Shown here piece by piece: positions 25,257 to 33,434 of a stretch of 64,000 nucleotides of DNA. The stretch is from Anaerolineales bacterium. GTDB taxonomy: Bacteria > Chloroflexota > Anaerolineae > Anaerolineales > Villigracilaceae. Below the pieces are notes generated by a model, which was given only the letters and a program-made list of their open reading frames with translations, was not told where the DNA came from and did no database searches. The DNA lies in assembly GCA_024710905.1 (NCBI GenBank), contig JANJTV010000012.1, positions 1-64,000 of the forward strand, in the 5' to 3' direction. Numbering within the stretch: the stretch's first letter is position 1; the number at the start of each line of letters is the position of its first letter. The translations under genes were made by a program, and so were the position numbers.

Positions 25257-26357
25257 TTATATGACGGGCTTGCCGTTCTGGTAGAACAGCTCGCCGTCCA
25301 CGCTGATCTCGCTCTCGGCCATGTCGCACAGCATGTCCCAGTGTACGCCAGACTGGTTCTTACCACCCGTTTCGGGGTAGGCCGCCCCAACTGCCAGGTG
25401 GATGGTGCCGCCGATTTTTTCATCGAAGAGCATGTTCTTGGTGAACTTCTGGATGCCATAATTGGTGCCAATGCCCCATTCACCCAGGTAGCGCGCGCCG
25501 GGGTCGGTGTTGAGCATGGCGGTCAGCAATTCCTGGTTTTTGCTGGCCTGCTCGCGTACTACCTTGCCGTTCTCGAACCAAAGTTCAATATCGGTGACTT
25601 CCTGCCCGGCGTAAATGGCCGGGTAGCGGAAGCGCACCCATCCGTTGACCGAGTCTTCCACCGGGCCGGTGAAGATTTCGCCATCCGGGAAGTTGTACTT
25701 GCCGTCTGCGGTAACAAAAGTACGTTCCTTGATGGAAAGGCTCAAGTCAACATTGCTGCCCTTGATGTTGACCCGGTCGCGCCCGGCCAGCCAGTTTGCC
25801 AGGCGGCGCTGCCGTTCGCCCTCCTTCTTCCAGAAGGCCACCGGGTCCTCTTCGTTGAGCATGCCCGCCGAAAAGACGAATTCGGTGTAATCGGCCAGAG
25901 ACATGTCGGCGTCCTGGGCGTGGGCGTTGTTGGGGATGACGGTGACGCACCAGCGCAGTTCCTTTTTGGCGGCGCGTTCCATATAGGTTTTCATGATGCC
26001 CTGATTGGCTTTCTGGTTGCGGGACATGCGCTTCGGGTCTACCCCGGCCAGCGTGCGCCGGTTTTCGGGCGCGCCCAGGCTGAGGGTGGCGTCGAAGGTA
26101 TCGATCATTAATTTGCGCACTGGCGAGACATACTCCAACTGCTCGTCGGAAGCATGTTTGAAGAAGATTTCGTCCGCACCGGGCAGCGGCTGCATGACGG
26201 TGACGTGCGCACCTGCCTTAATGGCTTCTTCGTAGACTGCAAGGGTCAGGTCGCGCGCCAATGGGTCGGCGGTAAGCAGGAATTGCTGGCCAGGTTTGAG
26301 TTCGAGCGAGTAATGGACCAGTACCCTGGCCAGTTTGGAAATACGGTTATCGGGCAT
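25257..26357 (-). CDS. M29 family aminopeptidase (thermophilic/AmpS type)
   Basis: The 366-residue protein is a member of metallopeptidase family M29. Near the C-terminus it has LGEWGIGTNYGI with a candidate metal-binding Glu, HLAVGAAYPETGG with a His ligand, and SGVHWDMLCDM with the final His-x-Asp pair. The family usually forms dimers that bind two metal ions and remove N-terminal residues in the cytoplasm. An extended -10 element (TGATACAAT on the minus strand, 26399-26391) lies 34 nt upstream of the ATG. The gene stands alone. Confidence 0.9.
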   Translation of the reverse strand: MPDNRISKLARVLVHYSLELKPGQQFLLTADPLARDLTLAVYEEAIKAGAHVTVMQPLPGADEIFFKHASDEQLEYVSPVRKLMIDTFDATLSLGAPENRRTLAGVDPKRMSRNQKANQGIMKTYMERAAKKELRWCVTVIPNNAHAQDADMSLADYTEFVFSAGMLNEEDPVAFWKKEGERQRRLANWLAGRDRVNIKGSNVDLSLSIKERTFVTADGKYNFPDGEIFTGPVEDSVNGWVRFRYPAIYAGQEVTDIELWFENGKVVREQASKNQELLTAMLNTDPGARYLGEWGIGTNYGIQKFTKNMLFDEKIGGTIHLAVGAAYPETGGKNQSGVHWDMLCDMAESEISVDGELFYQNGKPVI

Positions 26358-26569
26358 GGGAAAAGGTTCCTTTGCTGTTGTGATGGCGGGATTGTATCAG
26401 TTTTAGGGAAGAAACGGGTTGTTCAGGCCTACCGCAAGAATGTATGCACCTATCTTCTGGATGATGACTATACACTTATTCTCAAGAAATAGCTGTTTGA
26501 TATTTTATTTTTTGTATGGGAGGTTTCTGCGTGTGATTTTTTAATTTGAATTATTAATGACTTTATCTC
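26358..26569. other. Intergenic AT-rich stretch
   Basis: The right half of this 212-nt space is strikingly AT-rich and marks the entry into the AT-rich transporter cassette. An open tail on the plus strand (about 26409-26492) translates into a protein-like string ending DDDYTLILKK, but it has no start of its own. It may be a decayed fragment. No hairpin follows the MFS gene. Confidence 0.4.
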
Positions 26570-27895
26570 TTAGGCTGGTTTGGCATCAGGAATATTCGCA
26601 GGGTTCTGTTGTTGGTACCGTTCTGTGAGTAATGTATAGTATTTGGTGTTCATTGCAAGAAGGGTTGCAATCAATCCTATGATGCCTGTTAGGGTGAAGA
26701 CCAGGGCTATGCCACGATCAGCACCTGTACCAAACCAGGAACCAATCCAATCAACCCCTGAGCCTGTTGTCATAAAAGGAATAAAGAATAGCTCGGCGAT
26801 TGGGCCGATCAGGAAAGTTGTCAGGGGCGAAGCGGACATTTCCACACTTTGGGCAAACCCAAAAACACGCCCTTGCCGTTCCAAAGGAACTACTTTCTGG
26901 AGAATTGTATGCTCTGCTGCTTCGATGAATGGAACTATGGTTAAGTAGATGAACATGCCAATACATAACAAAACTATGGATGGCTGGATAGTGAATACGC
27001 TTGAAATCACCCAGATGATGATATTTGTGACAAACATGGCAAAGAGCGGGTTTTTGCCCAATCCGAATTTCGCAATGAACAAGCCACCCACAATAAATCC
27101 ACAGCTAAGAAAAGCCCACAGGATACCCCATAATTGCACTGATACCAGCGACAGTCCGTACGCATCCATCAGGCCCATAAAAACCCCACCCAGGAAGTTG
27201 TTAAAAGTCGTAAAGATGATCAGGGGAATTAGCCCAGGAATTGCAGCCACCAATGTGTAGGTGCCGCGCAGATCCACCCGAGGTGGTTGTCCTTCGAGAT
27301 GGACAATATCCTTTTCCGGGATTTCCATGAAAAAGATGTGCACGACCGACAGCGCCATCACTCCTATCGCCAGGAGCAAGACAAGGTACATGCCCGAGTG
27401 CCCGACAAGCAAGCCGCTAATGGCGGATGTAATTAGGAAAATAATCCCGGTAGTTGTGCCGACAAGGCCATTCGCCTTGTCGCGAGAATCTTCAGGGATG
27501 AGGATCGTTACAAGGGTTGGCATGGCAATGCTGCGTAAATTGCCAACGATTACGCCGGTCAAAAGGAGCGGCACGAATATCCATAGTACTGGGCTTGATG
27601 CGTTTTTCCATGTTTCGGGAGGCATGTTGGAATAAAGCACATAACCTGCTCCGTAGATCGACAGGGAAATCAAACCGGAAAGGATCAGGACATTCTTTTT
27701 CTTGTTATGATCAACAAGACTTCCAAACCAGATACCAGAGACTGCAACTGCAACCAGGTAGATTCCTGAAACAATGGACGTGGCCGTAACCGATTGGGTT
27801 TCAAGGAAAATGAAGAAAATCAGTGCAAACCATACCGTCATATTAGTGACGTTGGCTAGTAAGGTATTGATGAGGATTTGCGGAAATGATTTCAC
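26570..27895 (-). CDS. MFS transporter, multidrug type, in AT-rich cassette
   Basis: I chose the GTG at 27895 because AAAGGA lies six nt upstream and the protein then starts VKSFPQILINTLLANVTNM, leading straight into helix 1. A GTG at 27928 would overlap the previous gene. The 441-residue product has about twelve helices and a WFGSLVDHNKKKN loop after helix 2, the usual MFS signature position. Base composition is clearly more AT-rich than the surrounding genes. It follows the UvrA-like gene by 10 nt and is likely cotranscribed. The pairing suggests resistance to a toxic or DNA-binding compound. Confidence 0.82.
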   Translation of the reverse strand: MKSFPQILINTLLANVTNMTVWFALIFFIFLETQSVTATSIVSGIYLVAVAVSGIWFGSLVDHNKKKNVLILSGLISLSIYGAGYVLYSNMPPETWKNASSPVLWIFVPLLLTGVIVGNLRSIAMPTLVTILIPEDSRDKANGLVGTTTGIIFLITSAISGLLVGHSGMYLVLLLAIGVMALSVVHIFFMEIPEKDIVHLEGQPPRVDLRGTYTLVAAIPGLIPLIIFTTFNNFLGGVFMGLMDAYGLSLVSVQLWGILWAFLSCGFIVGGLFIAKFGLGKNPLFAMFVTNIIIWVISSVFTIQPSIVLLCIGMFIYLTIVPFIEAAEHTILQKVVPLERQGRVFGFAQSVEMSASPLTTFLIGPIAELFFIPFMTTGSGVDWIGSWFGTGADRGIALVFTLTGIIGLIATLLAMNTKYYTLLTERYQQQNPANIPDAKPA

Positions 27896-27905
27896 GGAAA
27901 TTCCT

Positions 27906-30158
27906 TTATGCTTGCCCCAGATATGCACTGGTGAGTGATTGTCTTACGTGAAGCAAATCTCTGGGTGTGCCTTCGAAGAGCACCTGCCCACCCTTGCTGC
28001 CGCCTTCCGGGCCCAGATCAATGATCCAGTCGGCCTGCTTAATCACATGCAGGTTGTGTTCGATTACAACCACGGTGTTACCCGTATCCACCAAGCGGTC
28101 AATCACCTGCATCAAATGGCCGATATCCGACATGTGCAGGCCAGTGGTTGGTTCATCCATTAGGTAGATACTTCCTTTTTTGTGTAGTTCACTGGCCAGT
28201 TTGATGCGCTGGCATTCACCGCCTGAAAGGGTGCTTAATGGCTGGCCTAGGCCCAGGTATCCCAGGCCGACATCGTTCATGGCCTGCAGCTTGCGGACAA
28301 CATCCTTTAGTTCAAAAAACTCCAGGGCCTGACCGACGTTCATTTCCAACACGTCGCTGATGGATTTGCCGTTCAATTTGTAGGCGAGGACTTCATCCTT
28401 AAAGCGTCTTCCGCCGCAGGCCTCGCAGATGGTTTTGGCTTCATTCAGGAAGGCCAGGTCGGTGTAAATCGCTCCCAGCCCCTGGCAGCTCTCACAGGCA
28501 CCTTTTGAATTGAAACTGAACAGTGCGGCCTGAACCTTATTGGATACCGCGAACGCCTTGCGGATATCATCCAGGATGCCCGTATAGGTGGCCGGGTTGG
28601 AGCGACTTGAAACACCGACTGCTGACTGGTCAATCACGATTGCATCCGGGTGTTGACCATGGAATACATCGTTGATTAATGAACTCTTGCCGGAACCGGC
28701 TACGCCAGTCACCACGGTTAGCACACCAATAGGGATATTGACGTTCACGTTTTTCAAGTTATTGGCATTTGCATTCCTGATTGGGAGTTGGCCCGTAGGG
28801 GTGCGGAAGGTCTGCTTGATGGGGGCGGATCGTTGCATGTACTGGCCGGTTAGCGTATCCGCTTTGAGCAGGTCGGGGAAACTCCCTTCAAAGACGATTT
28901 CGCCTCCTTGCCGTCCTGCACGCGGTCCGACATCCACAATATGGTCTGCAACTTTGATCACGTCCGGGTCATGTTCTACAACAATCACCGTATTCCCTTT
29001 GTCGCGCAATTTTTGGAGCAACTCATTCATGCGATGAACATCTCGAGGATGCAATCCCACACTGGGCTCATCAAAGATATAGATCACATCGGTCAGGCTG
29101 CTGCCTAGGTGCTTGACAATTTTAACGCGTTGCGATTCTCCTCCAGACAGGGTGTCCGTTTCCCGACTCAGACTGAGATAATCCAAGCCAATATCCACAA
29201 GATGTTGCAGGCGTTCAAGCAATGCCCACACCAAGGGCGCAGCAGCGGGTTCCTGGATTTGTTCAACGGCTTTGATCAGGTCAGGTATTTCCATGGCCGT
29301 CAGGTCGGCGATGTTATAGCCGTTGATTTTGCAGGCCAGGGTTTCCTGGCTTAGACGAGTCCCTTTGCAGAGCGAGCACGGTCCCATGGTCATGAATGGC
29401 TCGACCATCTTTTGGGTCCGCTCGGACATGGTTTTGAGGTCCCTCTTGATGTATTTGGATGTGAATTTATCGACAATCCCCTCAAAGGTCAGGTTGAAGT
29501 CCTTTGCGCCAATATTGGTCTTGATTTTTATCGGGGGATTATGTAACAGCGCTGCCATTTCCTTTTCGGAGTAGTCTGACAGTTTTTTGTTGGGGTCAAA
29601 CAGGCCGGTATTGATCAGCATGCTCCATCCCCAGCTTTGCACAGCATATTCTGGGAAGAGGATAGCGCCTTCGTTCAGAGATAAGGATGTGTCCAGGAAT
29701 TTGCCCAGATCAACGTCCAGTTTTCGACCCAGCCCGTTGCAATTCGGGCACATTCCTTTGGGATCATTGAAGCCAAATAGGTTGGAAGATCCCAGGTGGG
29801 GTTGCCCGATACGCGAAAACAGCAGGCGCAGGATTGTATTAATGTCGGTAACGGTGCCAACAGTAGAGTGTGAACCGCCTCCCATCCGTTTCTGGTCGAC
29901 CACGATCGACATGCTCAGATTTTCGATGGCATCGGCATCGGGCTGGGAATATTTAGGCAGGAAATTTCGTACAAACATACTGAAATTTTCGTTCAGCAGG
30001 CGCTGTGATTCGGTTGCAATCGTATCGAAGACGATCGACGACTTGCCTGAGCCTGAGACGCCGGTAAATATGGTGATTTTGCGTTTGGGAATCCGTAACG
30101 ACACGTTCTTCAGGTTATTTTCCCTGGCGCCGCGGATCTCAATATATTCTTGAAGCAT
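27906..30158 (-). CDS. UvrA-like ABC ATPase lacking the UvrB-binding domain (drug-resistance type)
   Basis: ATG 30158 follows an excellent AAGGAGG. The 750-residue protein has two UvrA-type ABC halves: Walker A GVSGSGKSS and GVAGSGKSS, signatures LSGGESQR and LSGGECQR, and Walker B FDEPSVGLHPRD and MDEPTTGLHMSD. Zinc-finger cysteine pairs include CPNCNGLG and CESCQGLG. It is about 190 residues shorter than housekeeping UvrA and lacks the UvrB interaction insert. It is therefore UvrA2/DrrC-like, a class linked to resistance to DNA-binding drugs. It leads the operon with the MFS gene and has an operator in its promoter. Confidence 0.88.
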   Translation of the reverse strand: MLQEYIEIRGARENNLKNVSLRIPKRKITIFTGVSGSGKSSIVFDTIATESQRLLNENFSMFVRNFLPKYSQPDADAIENLSMSIVVDQKRMGGGSHSTVGTVTDINTILRLLFSRIGQPHLGSSNLFGFNDPKGMCPNCNGLGRKLDVDLGKFLDTSLSLNEGAILFPEYAVQSWGWSMLINTGLFDPNKKLSDYSEKEMAALLHNPPIKIKTNIGAKDFNLTFEGIVDKFTSKYIKRDLKTMSERTQKMVEPFMTMGPCSLCKGTRLSQETLACKINGYNIADLTAMEIPDLIKAVEQIQEPAAAPLVWALLERLQHLVDIGLDYLSLSRETDTLSGGESQRVKIVKHLGSSLTDVIYIFDEPSVGLHPRDVHRMNELLQKLRDKGNTVIVVEHDPDVIKVADHIVDVGPRAGRQGGEIVFEGSFPDLLKADTLTGQYMQRSAPIKQTFRTPTGQLPIRNANANNLKNVNVNIPIGVLTVVTGVAGSGKSSLINDVFHGQHPDAIVIDQSAVGVSSRSNPATYTGILDDIRKAFAVSNKVQAALFSFNSKGACESCQGLGAIYTDLAFLNEAKTICEACGGRRFKDEVLAYKLNGKSISDVLEMNVGQALEFFELKDVVRKLQAMNDVGLGYLGLGQPLSTLSGGECQRIKLASELHKKGSIYLMDEPTTGLHMSDIGHLMQVIDRLVDTGNTVVVIEHNLHVIKQADWIIDLGPEGGSKGGQVLFEGTPRDLLHVRQSLTSAYLGQA

Positions 30159-30223
30159 AAACCCTCCTTGTGGATGGGTAAACTGTCTGGGAAACGGACT
30201 GTTTGGGTTGAAATAGCCCGCCA

Positions 30224-30252
30224 ATTCTAGAATATATATTCTAGTAAGTCAA
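30224..30252 (-). promoter_or_regulatory. Promoter with 18-bp palindromic operator upstream of the UvrA-like gene
   Basis: On the minus strand TTGACT (30252-30247) and TAGAAT (30229-30224) are spaced by 17 nt. The perfect palindrome CTAGAATATATATTCTAG at 30227-30244 fills the spacer and reaches into the -10. A protein bound there would block RNA polymerase. Its core AGAA-N6-TTCT recurs at 32294 and 38969. Confidence 0.8.
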
Positions 30253-30419
30253 GGTGATTTTTACAGGAGTGTGAGTAAAACGATACCTGCCCTGCTATAT
30301 ATTGCACAGCCTCTGAAAGGCAGATGGCATGGCTGGTCAGTTTGCAAACTCAACTTTGCGTGGCTAAGGGGATTCAGATGATCAATGGGTAAATGTCGGG
30401 GTTTTGTGATAAGTGCTGG

Positions 30420-30839
30420 CTATTCCCCAATCATCTTGACCAGCACCCGCTTGGCCCGGTGGCCGTCAAACTCGCCGTAGAAGATCTTTTCCCAGGGGCC
30501 AAAATCCAGCCTGCCGTTGGTGATCGCCACGACCACCTCGCGCCCCATCACCTGGCGTTTCAGATGGGCGTCGGCGTTGTCTTCGCCAGTGCGGTTATGC
30601 CGGTACTGGCCGATCGGCTCGTGGGGAGCCAGCCGTTCCAGCCATTCTTCATAATCATGATGCAGGCCGCCCTCGTCGTCGTTGATAAAGACCGAGGCGG
30701 TAATATGCATCGCGTTCACCAGCACAAACCCCTCACGGATGCCGCTCTCGCGCAGGCATTCCTCCACTTGCGGGGTGATGTTGACAAACCCGCGCCGGGC
30801 GGGGATGTTGAACCACAGCTCTTTCCGGAAGGATTTCAT
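30420..30839 (-). CDS. yjbQ: YjbQ family protein (UPF0047, secondary thiamine-phosphate synthase type)
   Basis: The 139-residue protein has the complete YjbQ pattern: [15 protein letters not shown] near residue 43, [38 protein letters not shown] over the last 60 residues, with the conserved His and Asp residues. Members have weak thiamine-phosphate synthase activity and can replace ThiE in vivo, though the natural role is uncertain. It is the last gene of an operon with a MoaD/ThiS-like protein 5 nt upstream. That pairing could mean a link to sulfur transfer. Confidence 0.9.
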   Translation of the reverse strand: MKSFRKELWFNIPARRGFVNITPQVEECLRESGIREGFVLVNAMHITASVFINDDEGGLHHDYEEWLERLAPHEPIGQYRHNRTGEDNADAHLKRQVMGREVVVAITNGRLDFGPWEKIFYGEFDGHRAKRVLVKMIGE

Positions 30840-30844
30840 CCTGG

Positions 30845-31141
30845 CTAGCCTCCTGCCATTGCACCGATGATTATGAATTTTTCCGTGCCGTTGGCCACCG
30901 CCTCGGGCAGCGGTGCATCAGGCGACTCATGGGAAAGGTCCTGCCCGCAGGCAAAAAAGCGGATAAAGGCCCGGCGTTCCCGGGTCACATGGTCTCGCAG
31001 GGTGCCTTTCAGCATCGGGTAACGCGCTTCCAATGCGTCCAGCACGCTGCGCTGGGTCACCGGGTCTTTCACTTCCAGGGTAATCTCCCGCCCCACATTG
31101 GCCAGCCGTTGCAGGTGGGTGGGCAGCAATACACGAATCAT
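30845..31141 (-). CDS. MoaD/ThiS-like ubiquitin-fold protein
   Basis: The 98-residue protein has a beta-grasp pattern and ends in GAMAGG, with the terminal Gly-Gly that MoaD, ThiS and related proteins need for adenylation and thiocarboxylate formation. Its start overlaps the stop of the BNR-repeat gene as ATGA. No E1-like activating enzyme (MoeB/ThiF) or MoaE is nearby. The sulfur acceptor cannot be told, and it may work in cysteine or other small-molecule sulfuration. Confidence 0.8.
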   Translation of the reverse strand: MIRVLLPTHLQRLANVGREITLEVKDPVTQRSVLDALEARYPMLKGTLRDHVTRERRAFIRFFACGQDLSHESPDAPLPEAVANGTEKFIIIGAMAGG

Positions 31142-32253
31142 GGCAGGGTTTGCACCTCAACAGACAGCACGGCGGGCAGATCGCGCACAATCGGCCTCCA
31201 ATGATCGCCCGAATCAGCCGAGACGTACACCTGGCCGCCAGTGGTGCCGAAGTAAATGCCGCACGAATCGAGCCGGTCCACGGCCAGTGCGCTACGCAGC
31301 ACGTTGACGTAGCAGTCTTCCTGGGGCAGGCCATTGGTCAGCGCTTCCCAGTCATTGCCGCCCGTGCGGCTGCGATAGACGCGCAATTTGCCATCCGGCG
31401 GGTAGTGTTCCGAATCACTTTTAATCGGCACCACGTAAATGGTCTCCGGTTCGTGGGCATGCACGGCAATCGGGAAGCCGAAATCGCTGGGCAGGTTGCC
31501 GCTCACTTCGCGCCACAGATTACCGCCGTCGTCGCTGCGCATCACATCCCAATGTTTTTGCATGAACAAAACGCCGGGGCGCGAGGGGTGCATCGCCAGG
31601 TTATGCACACAGTGGCCAACCTCGGCGCTTGGGTCTGGCAATTCAAATTCCGATTTCAGTCCATTATTAATCGGTTGCCAGTTTTGCCCGCCATCCTCCG
31701 TGCGGAAAGCGCCTGCCGCCGAAATGGCGATAAATATCCGCTGCGGATTGGCAGGGTCAATCAGGATGGTATGCAGGCACATGCCACCCGCGCCGGGCTG
31801 CCACAGGTGGCCTTTGGCGTCGCGTAGTCCCGCCAGTTCGTTCCAGGTCTGCCCGCCATCCGTGCTGCGGAATAGGGCCGCATCCTCCACGCCCGCATAA
31901 ACCGTTTCAGGGTCGGTCAGTGAAGGTTGCAGGTTCCAGACGCGGGTGAATTCCCAGGGGTGTTGCGTGCCGTCATAAAACTGGTGTGTGCCGGGCGTGC
32001 CTTCGTAGGCAAACTGGTTTCCCACCGGCTGCCAGGTTTGGCCGCCGTCATCCGAGCGCTGGATTTGTTGCCCAAACCAGCCCGAAGACTGCGAGGCATA
32101 CAGACGGTTGGGGTTGGCAAGCGACCCGTTGATGTGGTAAATCTCCCAGCCGGGGAAGTGTGGGCCCCTGACCTGCCAATCCTGGCGGCGCTCATCCGAA
32201 GTCAGGATGAAGGCCCCTTTGCGTGTGCCGACCAAAACGCGAATATGGCTCAT
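31138..32253 (-). CDS. BNR/Asp-box repeat beta-propeller protein
   Basis: The 371-residue protein consists of repeated beta strands with Asp-box motifs such as [27 protein letters not shown] and RSDDGGNLW at spacings typical of a sialidase-like or VPS10-like propeller. There is no signal peptide, so it should be cytoplasmic. The catalytic Arg triad of true sialidases is not evident, so I do not call it a sialidase. It heads an operon with the MoaD-like and YjbQ genes, downstream of a promoter with an AGAA-N6-TTCT dyad. Confidence 0.82.
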   Translation of the reverse strand: MSHIRVLVGTRKGAFILTSDERRQDWQVRGPHFPGWEIYHINGSLANPNRLYASQSSGWFGQQIQRSDDGGQTWQPVGNQFAYEGTPGTHQFYDGTQHPWEFTRVWNLQPSLTDPETVYAGVEDAALFRSTDGGQTWNELAGLRDAKGHLWQPGAGGMCLHTILIDPANPQRIFIAISAAGAFRTEDGGQNWQPINNGLKSEFELPDPSAEVGHCVHNLAMHPSRPGVLFMQKHWDVMRSDDGGNLWREVSGNLPSDFGFPIAVHAHEPETIYVVPIKSDSEHYPPDGKLRVYRSRTGGNDWEALTNGLPQEDCYVNVLRSALAVDRLDSCGIYFGTTGGQVYVSADSGDHWRPIVRDLPAVLSVEVQTLP

Positions 32254-32288
32254 GGCGGTTTCCTTTCTGTGATAGACCAGATGGTATT

Positions 32289-32317
32289 ATTGTAGAACAA
32301 ACATTCTGGTTAATCAA
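32289..32317 (-). promoter_or_regulatory. Promoter with AGAA-N6-TTCT dyad upstream of the BNR operon
   Basis: On the minus strand TTGATT (32317-32312) and TACAAT (32294-32289) are spaced by 17 nt. The dyad AGAACAAACATTCT (plus strand 32294-32307) lies in the spacer. It differs at one base from the dyad at 38969 and is placed just as the palindrome at 30229 is. Confidence 0.7.
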
Positions 32318-32340
32318 GATGGAATTTGTCCGTTTTTCGT

Positions 32341-33198
32341 TTACCAGCGATTGTCTTTTTCGTAGCCCAGCCGAACCAGCAGATCGCCGGTGGCTTCCTT
32401 GAAAAGTGTCTTATTCGCCTCGCTGAAATGCTCGCGCCAGTTGCCCGGCTGGCCCTTGCGGAAAGTACCGGATTTCTTCGGCTGGATGGTTTCCATCAGA
32501 CGGGAGAGGGCCTGCGGGCGGGCTACCGACAGGTGCGCTCCCCGTTGCTCGAGGTACTCCAGCAGGCTGTTGATGGCCGCCTCACGCTGCAGGATCATGT
32601 CTTCGAATTTCAGGCTCAGCACGGAGGTCTGCCCCAACCAGCCAAAGTACTTGTTGAAGCGCGTCATCACCCCTGAGTACGGGTATTGTTCATCCTGGAT
32701 GCCGGTGATTTCGGCGTTGATGCGTTCCTCGATCGAATGAAATTTTTCGTTGTAATAGGAATGCAGGGCATGCGTTTTGTTGATCTCTGAAATGTAAAAC
32801 ACCGAAGAAACGATTACATCGCGCGGGTCGCGGTAGATGAAAATGGTTGCCCATTGCGGGCCGGTCAGAATCTCCCTGAAGGGTGTCTCGCAGCCCAGGT
32901 AGCCATAGCCAATGTCGCCGGGACGCATGGCCCGCAGGTTGGCTTCCGTTTGAGCCACCGAAACCTTCAGGTTGGCCTCGTCGCGGTTGACCGGCGGGAA
33001 GCCGCCGTCCACAAATGGGCCGAGTTCCGTCAGCCCGAGCAAGACCTGGATGATTAGATGCGAACCGGATTTGGGGATGGCGTTGCCAAAGATAATCGGG
33101 CTGGCTTCCAGCGCGGGTTTCCCCCAGTGCCCGGCGGCTTGCATGCGCCGCACCTGCCAGCGCAGGCGTTTGAGTTCTCGTTTGATGACGGCATTCAT
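32341..33198 (-). CDS. Sulfotransferase domain protein
   Basis: ATG 33198 gives a 285-residue protein starting with a basic helix; the open frame extends further but into the gap. IPKSGSHLIIQVL near residue 42 is the 5'-phosphosulfate loop of PAPS sulfotransferases. YRDPRDVIVSS near 125 is the 3'-phosphate loop, and FRKGQPGNWREHF near the C-terminus is the typical last motif. It should transfer sulfate from PAPS to a hydroxyl or amine on a lipid, sugar or small molecule. No PAPS synthesis genes are nearby. Confidence 0.88.
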   Translation of the reverse strand: MNAVIKRELKRLRWQVRRMQAAGHWGKPALEASPIIFGNAIPKSGSHLIIQVLLGLTELGPFVDGGFPPVNRDEANLKVSVAQTEANLRAMRPGDIGYGYLGCETPFREILTGPQWATIFIYRDPRDVIVSSVFYISEINKTHALHSYYNEKFHSIEERINAEITGIQDEQYPYSGVMTRFNKYFGWLGQTSVLSLKFEDMILQREAAINSLLEYLEQRGAHLSVARPQALSRLMETIQPKKSGTFRKGQPGNWREHFSEANKTLFKEATGDLLVRLGYEKDNRW

Positions 33199-33434
33199 AA
33201 GAAGTCCTCGACCGAAAATTTCGTGCGTGGTTGCCCGACGCCGCTTTAATGTATCATACCCTGCCGATTTTTGCCGGGAAAACTCATCAGCCAGCACCAG
33301 GCCTTGCTTATTGGAAAGCGCATCGGTGTCGGCCTGCCTGATTTATCATCCTTTACTTGCCTGCTATTCCGTTTCCTGCATCCGCATTCACTTCCGTTAT
33401 AATCAGACAAATCCGCTCACCAAAGGAGAACTGC

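Noticed and set aside
26409-26492. A small gene on the plus strand ending DDDYTLILKK
   Set aside because: The end looks protein-like, but there is no start codon with a ribosome site, and the frame upstream lies antisense to the aminopeptidase gene. At most it is a decayed remnant.
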